64,000 nucleotides of DNA from the NCBI RefSeq assembly GCF_900109915.1, contig NZ_FOBU01000001.1, positions 1,635,004 to 1,699,003 on the forward strand, read 5' to 3'. Below are positions 26,991 to 40,365 of the stretch, piece after piece (within the stretch, counting starts at the first letter, position 1; the number at the start of each line of letters is the position of its first letter). The notes beneath the pieces were generated by a model. The model saw only the letters and a list, made by a program, of their open reading frames with translations, was not told the origin of the DNA and ran no database searches. Source of the stretch: Luteibacter sp. UNCMF331Sha3.1. Its GTDB lineage: Bacteria; Pseudomonadota; Gammaproteobacteria; Xanthomonadales; Rhodanobacteraceae. Position numbers and translations under genes: made by a program.

Positions 26991-28295
26991 TTACTTACCG
27001 GTACCTGCGGTTTTCAACCAGGCGTTGGCCTTGGCAGACGTTTCGGGGTCCTGCGCCGCCTTTTTCATGGCTTCGATGGCACCCGCTTTGTTCTTCAGAC
27101 CACGCTCGGCTTCCGCGAGCACCATGTAGGCTTGACCCTTATGTTGCACACCCTTGCTGATGGCATCCGTCGCTGACTTCTTGGCGGCGGAATACTGATT
27201 CTCCTGAAGCTGCACACGCGCGACCTTCAGCGCCGGCTCGCCGTTGGTGGCGACGGCCGCAGCCTGCGTGTAGGCGCCGACGGCATTCTTCATGTCGTCG
27301 CCAGTGACGTAGGAGTCACCCAGCAGGTTGTAGTTCTCGCCGGTCTTCTGGACCACGCCCTTGTCGAAGCCTTCCTTCAGCACGGCCGCGGCCTTGGCGG
27401 CATTCGCCGCCTGGCGATCGGTGTGCTCCTGACCGTCGATCAGGTAGACCTTGGCGAGATTGACGTACTGCTTCTCGTCCTTGAACGCGCCGGCGCTGCG
27501 GGCCTTCTCGAGCAGCGCGATCGCTTCCGGATACTTCTGCGCCTGGATCAGCGACGAGGCTGCGTTGTTCAGCGTGGTCGCGTCGTTCGGATTCTTGGCG
27601 AGCGCTTCCGTCGCGAGCGCGGCGGCCTTGTCACCCTGACCCGTCTCCGAATAGCTGGCGGCGAGGATCTGGTCCCACGAGCCCTGCGGCTTCGCGTCCG
27701 GCATCGACTTCGCCTTGGTGATGGCGGCGATGGCTTCCGGGTACTTCTCGAGACGGTAGTCGATGTTGCCTTCGAGACCGTAGGAGTCGGCCGTTTCCTT
27801 CTTGCCCTCGGCGCGCCATTCCTGCAGCGACTGCAGCGCCGGTGCGTACTGCTCGTCGGCCACGAGGAACTGCGTGTACATGTACTTCAGCTGGAAGTAC
27901 GTGTCGTTCGGCATGACGCCGATGTCGAGCGCCTTCTTGAGGTCGACGATGGCGCCCTTGACGTCGCCGTCGTTGTACTTGAGGTTCGCGATGCCCTGGA
28001 GCGCCAGCGCCTGCGCGTACTTGCTGCTGGTACCCGAACCGTCGGCGATCGGCGTCAGGATCTGGAGGGCCTTGTCCTTCTCACCGTTGTTCGCGGCGTC
28101 GAGACCTTCCTGGATGGCCTTCTGGTCTTTTTCGCTCTTGAGGTCGAGCTTCGGCTCCGAACGCGTGGCGTTCGGATACAGGACTTCCTTCTTGGGCTCG
28201 TCTTTCTTGCTGTCGCGCGCGGATGCCGCGCCGCCGACAAGGGAAAGCGCGATGGCCGTTGCGAGTGCGAACTTCGAGAAGGAACCCTGTTTCAT
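26991..28295 (-). CDS. Exported tetratricopeptide-repeat protein beside tonB
   Basis: A 434-residue protein. The ATG at 28295 follows AGAGGTGA and gives a signal peptide ending ASA|RD, so it is periplasmic or envelope-bound. The mature part is built from TPR-type helical hairpins with repeated A..Y...G pattern (for example YAQALALQGIANLKYNDGD and LAASYSETGQGDKA). It lies between gyrB and tonB; TPR proteins next to TonB genes help organise TonB function in some proteobacteria (TtpA in Caulobacter), which suggests but does not prove a similar job. Confidence 0.82.
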   Translation of the reverse strand: MKQGSFSKFALATAIALSLVGGAASARDSKKDEPKKEVLYPNATRSEPKLDLKSEKDQKAIQEGLDAANNGEKDKALQILTPIADGSGTSSKYAQALALQGIANLKYNDGDVKGAIVDLKKALDIGVMPNDTYFQLKYMYTQFLVADEQYAPALQSLQEWRAEGKKETADSYGLEGNIDYRLEKYPEAIAAITKAKSMPDAKPQGSWDQILAASYSETGQGDKAAALATEALAKNPNDATTLNNAASSLIQAQKYPEAIALLEKARSAGAFKDEKQYVNLAKVYLIDGQEHTDRQAANAAKAAAVLKEGFDKGVVQKTGENYNLLGDSYVTGDDMKNAVGAYTQAAAVATNGEPALKVARVQLQENQYSAAKKSATDAISKGVQHKGQAYMVLAEAERGLKNKAGAIEAMKKAAQDPETSAKANAWLKTAGTGK

Positions 28296-28512
28296 TGACT
28301 CACCTCTGTTGTAGGAGTCGGCGCACATGGCGGCTCTCCGGGGGACTACAGAGGTTAACCCGATTCGATTCCTAAGAACAAGTCGCAGTGCAAGAAAAAA
28401 AAATAACCAAAACAATGACTTGTTAGAAGAATGTTTGTACTGACGGTTTTATGGGCCAAAGGTTGGCTTGAAAACGCCATTTTTGTCCACGCGCCGATCG
28501 GGCCCGGTGGGG

Positions 28513-28548
28513 AGCAAAAAAAGGCCCGGTCGTCGCCGACCGGGCCTT
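28513..28548 (-). terminator. Intrinsic terminator of gyrB
   Basis: Perfect 12-bp stem AAGGCCCGGTCG / CGACCGGGCCTT with TCGC loop. On the minus strand it is followed by seven T residues, 29 bases after the gyrB stop. Confidence 0.92.
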
Positions 28549-28576
28549 CGATTCGCACCATACGGACGCGTATGCG

Positions 28577-32172
<3,596 letters not shown>

Positions 32173-32200
32173 CCCGCCGGTTTTCCCCGTTCCATAACGA

Positions 32201-32236
32201 ACGACGCCGGGGTGTCGAAGACATCCCCGGCGTCGT
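32201..32236. terminator. Strong hairpin between dnaN and recF
   Basis: A 12-bp GC-rich stem ACGACGCCGGGG / CCCCGGCGTCGT with a 12-base loop lies 24 bases after the dnaN stop. It lacks a T-run, so it may be an attenuator or mRNA-stability element rather than a full terminator. Confidence 0.5.
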
Positions 32237-32260
32237 GGCCGAACTCTAACGCGAGACGCG

Positions 32261-33361
32261 TCAGAGGCGAAGCGGCATCACCACGTGGCGAGCCTCGTCG
32301 TTGCCCTCCTCCTGCAGGAGGCAGCTCGACTGGGCATCGCGGAGGTTGATCCGCACCTTGTCGCCGCGAAGTGCGCCCAGCGCGTCCAGCAGATAGCCCA
32401 CGTTGAAGCCGACCGCGAGATCGTCGACCACCGTCTCGGCTTCGACCTCTTCCTGAGCTTCTTCCTGCTCGGGGTTGTGGGCCACGATCTTGATATGACC
32501 GGGCGTCAGCTCGAGCTTCACCCCGCGGTACTTCTCGTTCGAGAGAATCGCGGCGCGCTGCAGGGCGCTGCGCAGCACGTCGCGCTCGATGGTGGCCGAC
32601 TTGTCGGCACCCAGCGGAATCACCGCTTCGTAGTCCGGGAAACGGCCGTCGATCAGCTTGGAGGTGAAAACGACACCACCACGGCGCACGCGCAGGTGAT
32701 TGCGACCGAATTCGAGTTCCACCGAGCCTTCGCCGGATTCGAAGAGACCGATCAGCTCGTTGACGCCCTTGCGGGGGATGATGATCTGGCGGCGGGCCGA
32801 AACCGAGCTCTCCAGCTTCGTTTCCTTCAGTGCCAGGCGATGGCCGTCCGTCGCCACACAGCGCAGCGTATGTTCCTGGAGATCCAGCAGCATGCCGTTG
32901 AGGTAGTAGCGCACATCCTGGTTCGCCATGGCGAAGGCCGTGCGGTCCATGAGATCGCGCAGGACTTCCTCCGGCAGCGTGACCCGTTCGACGAGTTCGA
33001 TCTCGTCGATCGTCGGAAACTCCGAAGCCGGCAACGTCGCCAGCGTGAAGCGGCTGCGACCGGCGTTGAGCGCCACGCGCTCGCCGTTCAACTTGAGGTC
33101 GATCTTCGCGCCATCCGGCAGCGCACGAACGATGTCGAACAGCTTGCGCGCCGGAATCGTGATTTCGCCTTCCTGCACGCCATCGGCGGCGGTGGTGGCG
33201 ATCATCTCCACTTCGAGATCGGTACCCGTGAACGAAACCTCGCTACCGGAGGCGCGAACCAGAAGGTTGGCCAACACGGGCAGCGTCTGGCGGCGTTCGA
33301 CGACACCCACCACTTGCTGCAGGGGTTTGAGCAGTACTTCCCTCTGGATGCTGAATTGCAT
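32261..33361 (-). CDS. dnaN: DNA polymerase III beta sliding clamp
   Basis: A 366-residue clamp made of three similar domains of about 120 residues; two clamps form the ring that holds polymerase III on DNA. Recognised by MQFSIQREVLLKPLQQVVGVVERRQ at the N-terminus (quoted in part as family start), PILANLLV-like PVLANLLVRASG, and the C-terminal VMPLRL that closes the protein-binding pocket. Length equals the E. coli protein. It lies downstream of dnaA across the probable origin. Confidence 0.97.
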   Translation of the reverse strand: MQFSIQREVLLKPLQQVVGVVERRQTLPVLANLLVRASGSEVSFTGTDLEVEMIATTAADGVQEGEITIPARKLFDIVRALPDGAKIDLKLNGERVALNAGRSRFTLATLPASEFPTIDEIELVERVTLPEEVLRDLMDRTAFAMANQDVRYYLNGMLLDLQEHTLRCVATDGHRLALKETKLESSVSARRQIIIPRKGVNELIGLFESGEGSVELEFGRNHLRVRRGGVVFTSKLIDGRFPDYEAVIPLGADKSATIERDVLRSALQRAAILSNEKYRGVKLELTPGHIKIVAHNPEQEEAQEEVEAETVVDDLAVGFNVGYLLDALGALRGDKVRINLRDAQSSCLLQEEGNDEARHVVMPLRL

Positions 33362-33573
33362 GCGTCCCCTACTCCTGCTTTTAGTTTTTAAGATTTATTT
33401 AGTGGTTGTAGTAGGGCCAGTGGATATCTTGAAAAGTCTGAAATCATATTGAATTTCAGATATTTGCGTGTTGATATCGATTGGCCTTCACGTGCGGTTT
33501 CGTGTGGGTGCCTTGTGGATAACTTCAGGCCTCGAAACGATCCTCTGTCCATCCACCTATTATCCACAGCTTC
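33362..33573. other. Probable chromosomal replication origin (oriC) between dnaA and dnaN
   Basis: The 212-bp gap has two perfect DnaA boxes: TGTGGATAA (33514-33522, inverted TTATCCACA) and TTATCCACA (33560-33568). A conspicuous AT-rich stretch at about 33375-33480 (TTTTAGTTTTTAAG, ATATTGAATTTCAG) could be the unwinding element. The surrounding gene order is that of bacterial origins. Replication initiation here is inferred, not shown. Confidence 0.75.
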
Positions 33574-34929
33574 TCAGCCCGTCAATATACGGATGAGCTG
33601 TTCCCAGTCCTGACGCATGCGCACGTCTTTTTCGCAGAATCCGCGGATCGTGCGGCACGCGTGCAGCACCGTCGTGTGGTCCCTGCCCCCGAATGCCTCT
33701 CCGATCTCGGGCAGGCTGTGCTCGGTCAGTTCCTTGGAGAGGGCCATGGCCACCTGACGGGGACGCGCCAGCGAACGCACACGGCGCTTCGAGAGCAGGT
33801 CGGACAGGCGCACCTGGTAGTAGTCGGCCACCGTCTTCTGGATGTTGGGGACGGTGACGGCCTGTGCATGCGTATTAAGGAGGTCGCGGAGCGTTTCCTC
33901 GGCGAAGTCGGTCGTGATGGGCTTGCGGTAGAAGTTGGCCCGTGCCGCCAGCGTGTTGAGCGCGCCCTCGAGGTCGCGCACGTTCGAGCGGATGCGCTTG
34001 GCCAGCAGCATCGCGACGTCTTCGGACACTTCCATGTCCTTTTCCGCCGCCTTCGACAGCAGGATGGCGGCACGCGTCTCGAAGTCCGGCGGCTCGATCG
34101 CCACCGAAAGGCCCCAGCCCAGGCGCGACTTGAGGCGCGGCTCGAGCTTGTCGAGTTCCTTCGGGTAGCGGTCGCAGGTGAGGATGATCTGCTGCTTGGC
34201 CTCGAACAGCGCGTTGAACGTGTGGAAGAACTCTTCCTGCGTCGTGTCCTTGCCGGCGAAGAACTGGATGTCGTCGATCAGCAGCGCGTCGACCGAACGG
34301 AAGCGCCGCTTGAAGTCGTCCATGTTCTTCTGCTGCAGGGCCTTCACCATGCCGCTGACGAACTGCTCCGAGCGCAGGTAGAGCACCTTCGCGCCGGGAT
34401 TGTTCTGCATCAGCATGTTGCCGGCCGCATGCATGAGATGGGTCTTGCCCAGACCGGTGCCGCCGTACAGCAGCAACGGGTTGTACGCGCGACCGGGATT
34501 CATCGCGACCTGCATCGCCGCGGCCTTGCCGAGCTGGTTCGACTTGCCCTCGACGAAGGTTTCGAACGTGTAGTGCGGATCGAGGTTGTGCACATGCGGT
34601 GGCTCGGGCGCGGCTTCCACCACGCGCGGCGCGGCGTGTGTCGCAGGCGGGGCGACGGACGACGCCGGCCTCGCCGGTGCCGGGCGCGCGGCCGACGAGC
34701 CGACTTCCAGCCGCACGGGCAGGGCGCGGCCGGTCAGGTGCTCGACGATCGACGCGATCTTGCCCAGGTACTGTTCGCGGACGGTGTCCAGCGAATACGG
34801 ATTAGGCGCATACAGGTAGAGTCCGGTCGCATCCTCCCTGGCCTGCAACGGCATCAGCCAGGTATGGACGTCTTCGGACGTCAGTTCGCCTTCAAGACGC
34901 TCGAGACAGCGCCTCCAGAGATCACTCAT
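33574..34929 (-). CDS. dnaA: Chromosomal replication initiator DnaA
   Basis: A 451-residue AAA+ protein. Domain I (about 1-85) starts [16 protein letters not shown]; a Pro/Ala-rich linker follows; domain III has Walker [17 protein letters not shown] and Walker [13 protein letters not shown]; domain IV ends with [16 protein letters not shown], the DnaA-box-binding signature. It binds the boxes in the gap just downstream and melts the origin. The gene diverges from rpmH across a 191-bp gap. Confidence 0.97.
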   Translation of the reverse strand: MSDLWRRCLERLEGELTSEDVHTWLMPLQAREDATGLYLYAPNPYSLDTVREQYLGKIASIVEHLTGRALPVRLEVGSSAARPAPARPASSVAPPATHAAPRVVEAAPEPPHVHNLDPHYTFETFVEGKSNQLGKAAAMQVAMNPGRAYNPLLLYGGTGLGKTHLMHAAGNMLMQNNPGAKVLYLRSEQFVSGMVKALQQKNMDDFKRRFRSVDALLIDDIQFFAGKDTTQEEFFHTFNALFEAKQQIILTCDRYPKELDKLEPRLKSRLGWGLSVAIEPPDFETRAAILLSKAAEKDMEVSEDVAMLLAKRIRSNVRDLEGALNTLAARANFYRKPITTDFAEETLRDLLNTHAQAVTVPNIQKTVADYYQVRLSDLLSKRRVRSLARPRQVAMALSKELTEHSLPEIGEAFGGRDHTTVLHACRTIRGFCEKDVRMRQDWEQLIRILTG

Positions 34930-35052
34930 CGGGTATTCTTGCCACAGAAGAGGCGCGTGCGCGCGGGGTGGACGACGAAGTCTACCAGCCTTCCGTCCCG
35001 GCCTCGGATTCGCCGTCGCGCCCTGCGACGCTTTCGCCCGTTCTCCAAGCGG

Positions 35053-35082
35053 TTGACAGTCCTACGGAATGTCACGCATACT
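35053..35082 (+). promoter_or_regulatory. Probable sigma-70 promoter of rpmH-rnpA
   Basis: TTGACA (35053-35058) and CATACT (35077-35082) are separated by 18 bp, 38 bp before the rpmH start. The -35 is a perfect consensus. Confidence 0.65.
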
Positions 35083-35120
35083 TTCGGGCCTTTTTCCATC
35101 TTCACTCGGACGTCAGCGCC

Positions 35121-35255
35121 ATGAAGCGTACTTTCCAGCCCAGCAAGCTCAAGCGTGCCCGCACGCACGGCTTTCGCGCCCGCATGGCCACCGCCGACGG
35201 CCGCAAGATCCTGAACGCCCGTCGCGCGAAGGGTCGCAAGCGCCTGATCCCGTAA
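35121..35255 (+). CDS. rpmH: 50S ribosomal protein L34
   Basis: A 44-residue, very basic protein with the family-wide sequence pattern [18 protein letters not shown] and ending in GRKRLIP. It binds 23S rRNA in the large subunit. It begins the rpmH-rnpA-yidC-mnmE run and is read away from dnaA. Confidence 0.98.
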   Translation: MKRTFQPSKLKRARTHGFRARMATADGRKILNARRAKGRKRLIP

Positions 35256-35284
35256 GCGGTCCGCCGGTCGTGCGTGCCGCAGCC

Positions 35285-35650
35285 ATGCCGCGCGATGCGC
35301 GGATACGCCGCGCCGCCGACTTTGCCGCCTTGCGAACAGTCAGCGGTCGCCTCGGCGGCCGCTGTTTTCTTTTGCGCTTCGGAAACAACGACGGAGACAC
35401 CGCCCGCCTCGGGCTGGCCATCTCCAAACGTTGTTCCAAACGCGCGGTCGATCGCAACCGGATCAAGCGCCTGGCGCGTGAGGCTTTTCGCCGTGCCCGC
35501 CCCTCGCTCCCGCCTGTGGACATCCTGGTCATGGCCCGCGATACAGCGGTGAACGAGACCGGCGCGACGCTGCTTGCCGAGCTCGATGCCCTGCTTCGCC
35601 GTATCCGGCCGTTGAAGCGCGAGGGTGCCGACGGCACAATCGCGCGTTGA
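35285..35650 (+). CDS. rnpA: Ribonuclease P protein component
   Basis: A 121-residue basic protein that assists the RNase P RNA in trimming tRNA 5' ends. The RNR signature is present in AVDRNRIKRLAREAFRR, preceded by GLAISKRCSKRAV. The ATG at 35285 is used; an in-frame GTG at 35270 would add five residues. It starts 29 bp after rpmH. The usual yidD gene does not follow; yidC comes after only 65 bp. Confidence 0.95.
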   Translation: MPRDARIRRAADFAALRTVSGRLGGRCFLLRFGNNDGDTARLGLAISKRCSKRAVDRNRIKRLAREAFRRARPSLPPVDILVMARDTAVNETGATLLAELDALLRRIRPLKREGADGTIAR

Positions 35651-35715
35651 CCTCGTCGTTCTTCCCGCCTTTCCCGGCCATGCGGCCGGGGCGCCATTCG
35701 GATCTGGCCTAAGCA

Positions 35716-37413
35716 ATGAATCAAACGCGCACGCTTCTCTTCTTCGCGCTCATGTTCGTGGCGTACCTGCTGTGGACCGAATGGGAGAAGGACTACGGCC
35801 CGCAGCCGGCGGCTCCCACGCCCGCGGCGCAGACCGATGCCGGTAAGCCGAACGCCGACGCCAGCATCCCCGGCGCCGCGACGCCCGCCAGCGTGCCGGT
35901 CGACGCCAGCGCCGCGGCGACGGAAGGCAAGGGCGAGCTGGTCACGCTGTCGAACGACGTGCTCCGCCTGACGATCGACACGCGCGGCGGCAGCATCGTC
36001 CGCTCCGAGATGCTCGCCTACCCGGCCGAGCCCGCCACCAAGAAGAATCCCACCCCGCCGCCGGCACGACTGCTGGACGACGCCGCGGATCACTTCTTCG
36101 CCGCGCAGGACGGACTGGTCAGCAACACGGGCGCCGCGCCGGACCACCGCGCGCTGTTCCATGCCGACAAGACGAGCGCCACGATCGCCGACGGCGAGAA
36201 GTCGGTCAGCATCGACCTGACGTGGACCGACGCCTCCGGCGTGAAGGTGATCAAGCGTTACACCCTGAAGCGAACCGACTACGTGATCGACCTCGACCAG
36301 CGCGTCGAGAACGGTTCGTCCACGGCGTGGACGGGCAACGCGTATCAGCAGCTGCAGCGCGTCCCTGCCGCCAAGGTCAACTGGTTCAAGGCGTACACCG
36401 ATCCGGCCCAGCACAGCTTCTTCGGTGCGGCGTGGTACAGCCCGGAAAACAAGTTCGAGTCGCTGCCCTTCGCCGACTTCGCGAAGAAGCCGCTCAACCG
36501 CCAGATCAGCGGCGGCTGGGTCAGCATGCAGCAGCACTACTTCTTCGTGGCGTGGATTCCGCCGGCGGCGGAAAGCGTCACCTACAGCAGCACGATCGTC
36601 GATCCGAACTCCGCCACGCCGCGTTACCTCGTGCGTGCGTTCGGTCCGGCCATCACCGTGGCACCGGGGCAGTCGGCCGATAGCGTCGCGCGTCTGTATG
36701 TCGGTCCGAAGCTGCAGGGCACGCTCGACGTGATCGCCCCGGGTCTCGAACTCACGAGCAACTACGGCTGGCTGACGATCATCGCGCAGCCGCTGCACTG
36801 GTTGCTTTCCCAGCTGCACGCGATCAGCGGTAACTGGGGCGTCGCGATCATCCTGCTCGTGCTGCTCATCAAGGCCGCGCTGTTCAAGCTCACCGACGCG
36901 CAGTTCCGCTCGGGTGCGCGCATGCGCAAGCTGCAGCCGCGCGTCGCCGCGCTCAAGGAGCGTTACGGCGACGACCGCATGAAGATGCAGCAGGCGATGA
37001 TGGAGCTGTACAAGAAGGAGAAGGTGAACCCGATGGCGGGCTGCCTGCCCATCCTGATCACCTTCCCCATCTTCATCGGCCTGCTTCGCGTGCTGTCGGA
37101 ATCCATCGAGCTGCGCCAGGCGCCGTTCGTCGGCTGGATCCACGATCTCTCGGCGCCCGACCCGTTCTACGTGCTGCCGGTGCTCTACTTCCTGGTCACG
37201 CTCCTCACGCAGCGCATGATGCCGACCGCGGGCATGGATCCGACGCAGGCCAAGATGATGAAGGTGATGCCGCTGATCTTCGGTGTCTTCTTCGCCTTCT
37301 TCCCTTCCGGCCTCGTGCTGTACTGGACGGTCAACGGCGCGACCAGCCTGCTCCAGCAGTGGTGGATCAACCGCAGCGTCGACCAGGCCGATCTCAAGGC
37401 CAAGACGGCTTAA
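35716..37413 (+). CDS. yidC: Membrane protein insertase YidC
   Basis: A 565-residue inner-membrane insertase. It has an N-terminal span (LLFFALMFVAYLLWTEW), a large periplasmic beta-sandwich domain (about 60-350), and five C-terminal spans beginning GWLTIIAQPLHWLLSQLH with the positively charged groove region and KVNPMAGCLPILITFPIF. It inserts membrane proteins alone or with SecYEG. Length is typical for the Gram-negative long form. Confidence 0.97.
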   Translation: MNQTRTLLFFALMFVAYLLWTEWEKDYGPQPAAPTPAAQTDAGKPNADASIPGAATPASVPVDASAAATEGKGELVTLSNDVLRLTIDTRGGSIVRSEMLAYPAEPATKKNPTPPPARLLDDAADHFFAAQDGLVSNTGAAPDHRALFHADKTSATIADGEKSVSIDLTWTDASGVKVIKRYTLKRTDYVIDLDQRVENGSSTAWTGNAYQQLQRVPAAKVNWFKAYTDPAQHSFFGAAWYSPENKFESLPFADFAKKPLNRQISGGWVSMQQHYFFVAWIPPAAESVTYSSTIVDPNSATPRYLVRAFGPAITVAPGQSADSVARLYVGPKLQGTLDVIAPGLELTSNYGWLTIIAQPLHWLLSQLHAISGNWGVAIILLVLLIKAALFKLTDAQFRSGARMRKLQPRVAALKERYGDDRMKMQQAMMELYKKEKVNPMAGCLPILITFPIFIGLLRVLSESIELRQAPFVGWIHDLSAPDPFYVLPVLYFLVTLLTQRMMPTAGMDPTQAKMMKVMPLIFGVFFAFFPSGLVLYWTVNGATSLLQQWWINRSVDQADLKAKTA

Positions 37414-37421
37414 ATCACCGG

Positions 37422-37445
37422 GCGGCGCGTCGAAAGACGCGCCGC
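37422..37445. terminator. Hairpin between yidC and mnmE
   Basis: Perfect 10-bp stem GCGGCGCGTC / GACGCGCCGC capped by a GAAA tetraloop, 8 bases after the yidC stop. There is no T-run, so partial termination or mRNA protection is more likely than full termination. Confidence 0.5.
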
Positions 37446-37465
37446 TTCGCCATGCAAGGTTCGAT

Positions 37466-38809
37466 ATGACCCACGGCGACGACACCATCGCGGCCATCGC
37501 CACCGGCGCCGGCGCGGCCGGCGTCGGCGCCGTTCGCGTTTCAGGGCCGAAGGCACCGGAGATCGCGCGCGCGTTTCTCGGTCGCGCGCCGACGCCGCGG
37601 CATGCGCACTTCGCCGCGTTCCGCGATCGCGACGGCGAGCTGATCGATCGCGGCATCCTTCTGAGTTTTCCTGCCCCGGCGTCGTACACCGGGGAACACG
37701 TTCTGGAACTCCAGGGCCACGGAAGCGCCGTGCTGCTCGACGCCCTGCTTCGCCGCGCGATCGAACTCGGTGCCCGCCTCGCGCGTCCCGGTGAATTCAC
37801 CGAGCGCGCGTTCCTCAACGGCAAGCTCGATCTCGCGCAGGCCGAAGCGGTGGCCGACGTGGTCGCCGCGACATCCGAAGCCGGAGCGCGTGCCGCGTTG
37901 CGCTCGATGGAAGGCGTGTTCTCCGCGCGTGTCGACGATCTGCTCGCCGAGCTCGTCGCGCTGCGCGTGCACATCGAAGCGGCCATCGACTTCCCGGAAG
38001 AAGAAATCGACTTTCTCGCCGATCCGGTCATCGGCGCCAACCTCGCGGCCCTGCGTGCGAACCTCGATGCGTTGCTCGTCGAGACGCGCCGCGGGGTGCG
38101 TCTCAACGACGGCATCGCCGTCGCTATCGTCGGTCGGCCCAACGCGGGCAAGTCGAGCCTGCTCAATGCCCTGGCCGGCGAGGAGCGCGCCATCGTCACC
38201 GACATCCCAGGCACCACGCGCGACGTGCTTCGTGCATCGGTGACGATCGATGGCGCGACGCTCGAGCTCGCGGATACCGCGGGGCTTCGCGAATCGGACG
38301 ACGTCGTGGAACGCGAAGGCATCCGCCGCGCACGTGCGCAGTTGGAACGGTGCGACGTCGCGTTGCTCGTTACCGACGAAGCGAATGCACGCGACGACCT
38401 CGCCTTCTTCGCCGGCATGCCGGCGGAGGCGACGCGCATCGTCGTCGTCAACAAGATCGATCTCGCGCAGGTCGATGCGCATCGCGAGCGCCGCGACGAT
38501 CACGAAACGCTCTGGCTATCGGCGCGCACGGGCGAAGGCCTCGACGCGTTGCGCCGGATGCTTCGGGATCTCGCGACCGCCGGCGCAGGCGACGGTGCGT
38601 TCAGCGCACGGCGTCGTCATGTCGTCGCGCTCGAATCCGTTCGCGATCACCTCGACCGCGCTGCGGCGGCATTGCACGAGCATCGTGCGGGCGAACTGGC
38701 GGCGGAAGAACTGCGCCAGGCGCAGCAGGCACTGGGTGAGGTCACCGGCACCTATTCTTCAGACGATCTGCTTGGCGCGATCTTCAGTTCGTTCTGTATC
38801 GGGAAGTGA
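37466..38809 (+). CDS. mnmE: tRNA modification GTPase MnmE
   Basis: A 447-residue protein that with MnmG modifies uridine 34 in tRNAs. The N-terminal folate-binding domain starts TIAAIATGAGAAGVGAVRVSG. The embedded G domain has GRPNAGKSSLLNALAG, DIPGTTRD, DTAGLRESDDVVE and NKID. The protein ends with CIGK, the invariant C-terminal Cys motif. The ATG at 37466 gives the conserved start; 52 bp separate it from yidC. Confidence 0.97.
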   Translation: MTHGDDTIAAIATGAGAAGVGAVRVSGPKAPEIARAFLGRAPTPRHAHFAAFRDRDGELIDRGILLSFPAPASYTGEHVLELQGHGSAVLLDALLRRAIELGARLARPGEFTERAFLNGKLDLAQAEAVADVVAATSEAGARAALRSMEGVFSARVDDLLAELVALRVHIEAAIDFPEEEIDFLADPVIGANLAALRANLDALLVETRRGVRLNDGIAVAIVGRPNAGKSSLLNALAGEERAIVTDIPGTTRDVLRASVTIDGATLELADTAGLRESDDVVEREGIRRARAQLERCDVALLVTDEANARDDLAFFAGMPAEATRIVVVNKIDLAQVDAHRERRDDHETLWLSARTGEGLDALRRMLRDLATAGAGDGAFSARRRHVVALESVRDHLDRAAAALHEHRAGELAAEELRQAQQALGEVTGTYSSDDLLGAIFSSFCIGK

Positions 38810-38816
38810 GGCGAGC

Positions 38817-38935
38817 GGGCCCGCTTGCGCGGGATCGTCGATGCGATCGGCTCCCACCATGCAGTAGAGAAGGCGCTGCGAGAAGGCCCGCTGCCGCGGG
38901 ATCGCCAGCCTGCTGGCGAATCACGCCCGCGACAC
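38817..38935. repeat. Degenerate REP cluster after mnmE
   Basis: The gap between mnmE and the convergent MFS gene holds broken pieces of the REP unit: GGCTCCCACC at 38849-38858 and the small hairpin CGCCAGC-CT-GCTGGCG at 38903-38918, with CCCGC/GCGGG arms. It looks like an eroded copy. Confidence 0.55.
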
Positions 38936-38970
38936 GGTAGCTAGCGAAGGGCGACACCCGTCGCAGGAAC

Positions 38971-40194
38971 TCAGCAGCTCTCGACCGCCACCGACGAGCG
39001 ACGACCATCCATCGCGATCGATGCGGCCCAGATCGCCAGACCACCAAGCGCCAGCAGCGCACCGACCCAACCGGGCGACGTCCAGCCGTAACCATGCGCG
39101 ATGGCCAGGCCACCGAGGAACGGGCCGAGTGCGTTCGCGGTGTTGAACGCCGAGTGGTTGAGCGACGCGGCGAGGCTTTGCGCGTCGCCGGCGACGTCCA
39201 TCAGGCGCGTCTGCAGCACCGTGCCGAGCGCGCCACCGATGCCGATGAAGAACACATCGATGCCGAGTGTCCATACGTTGCCCGCGGCGAACGGAAACAG
39301 CGCGAGCGTGATCGCGCTCCAGAGCAGCAGGCCACCCGCGGTCGGCATCAGCGCGCGGTCCGCGAACGCGGGTACGACCATGTTGCCGGCGGTGAGACCG
39401 ATGCCGAAGATGCCGATGATCCACGGCACCGTGTGCAGCGGCATGTGGGTCACGGCGATCAGGATGTCCGCAAGGTAGGTGTAGACGGCGAACATGCCGC
39501 CAAAGCCGATCGCACCGATCGCGAGGGTGAACCACACCTGCGAGCGCTTCAGCGCGCCGAGTTCGCGCAGCGGGCTGGCGTCCTTGTCGGCGGGCACTTC
39601 GGGCGCGAAGACCGCGACCGCCGACATCGTCGCGACGCCGAGCACGGCAACCAGCGCGAACGCCCAGCGCCAGCCCACCGCCTGTCCGAGCCAGCTCGCC
39701 AGCGGTACGCCGACCACCGTCGCGACCGTCAGGCCGAGGAACATCTGACCGACGGCGCGTGTGCGCCGGTTGGGCGGCACGAGCGACGAGGCGACCAGCG
39801 CCGCCACGCCGAAATACGCGCCGTGGGGCAGGCCGGCGAGAAACCGGAACACCAGCATCCAGTGGTAGCTGGGCGACAGGCCGGTGAGACCGTTGAACAC
39901 CGTGAACATCGCCATGAGGACGATCAGCAGGCGCCGGCGCGGCACGCGCGCGCCCAACACCGTCATGATCGGCGCGCCCACCACGACACCCAGCGCGTAC
40001 GCACTGATGGCGTGGCCCGCGGTCGGGGCGTCGATGCCCAGGCCCTGCGCGAACAGGGGCAGCATGCTCATCGAGGCGAATTCGGTGGTGCCGATGGCGA
40101 ATCCACCGACGGCAAGCGCGAGGATCACCAGACCGACGTGAGGGGCGCGAACGGGCGGCGTGCCCATGGCGGGCGCGGGGGTGTGAGGGGACAT
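38971..40194 (-). CDS. MFS efflux transporter, AraJ-like (DHA1)
   Basis: A 407-residue twelve-span transporter from the ATG at 40194 (MSPHTPAPAM). Motifs include FAIGTTEFASMSMLPLFAQ in span 1, the loop GARVPRRRLLI, and GLPHGAYFGVAALVAS in span 4-5, as in sugar- or drug-efflux permeases of the AraJ/Cmx type. No regulator is directly linked; the gene ends convergent with mnmE and starts near a REP pair. Substrate not predictable. Confidence 0.82.
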   Translation of the reverse strand: MSPHTPAPAMGTPPVRAPHVGLVILALAVGGFAIGTTEFASMSMLPLFAQGLGIDAPTAGHAISAYALGVVVGAPIMTVLGARVPRRRLLIVLMAMFTVFNGLTGLSPSYHWMLVFRFLAGLPHGAYFGVAALVASSLVPPNRRTRAVGQMFLGLTVATVVGVPLASWLGQAVGWRWAFALVAVLGVATMSAVAVFAPEVPADKDASPLRELGALKRSQVWFTLAIGAIGFGGMFAVYTYLADILIAVTHMPLHTVPWIIGIFGIGLTAGNMVVPAFADRALMPTAGGLLLWSAITLALFPFAAGNVWTLGIDVFFIGIGGALGTVLQTRLMDVAGDAQSLAASLNHSAFNTANALGPFLGGLAIAHGYGWTSPGWVGALLALGGLAIWAASIAMDGRRSSVAVESC

Positions 40195-40300
40195 GGGCGG
40201 GCTCGGGACGGTGGGGCACGGCGTTGGTGCGCCGCAGCATGGCTTCAGGATACGCCGCTGGACCGGTCGATGCCACGTCGCTGGCTGGCGGCTGTCGCGG

Positions 40301-40361
40301 GATCGCCAGCAGGCTGGCTCCCACATGGCTACCGGAGGGTGGGAGCCAGCCTGCTGGCGAT
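40301..40361. repeat. REP-type palindrome before the MFS gene
   Basis: GATCGCCAGCAGGCTGGCTC continuing CCAC (40301-40324) and the inverse (40338-40361) are 24-base arms with a 13-base loop. It lies between the LysR gene end and the MFS gene start. Confidence 0.88.
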
Positions 40362-40365
40362 GGCC

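Noticed and set aside
34968-35255. Longer plus-strand reading into rpmH
   Set aside because: The ribosomal protein L34 has its exact family start at 35121 and a promoter at 35053-35082 lies inside the longer frame.
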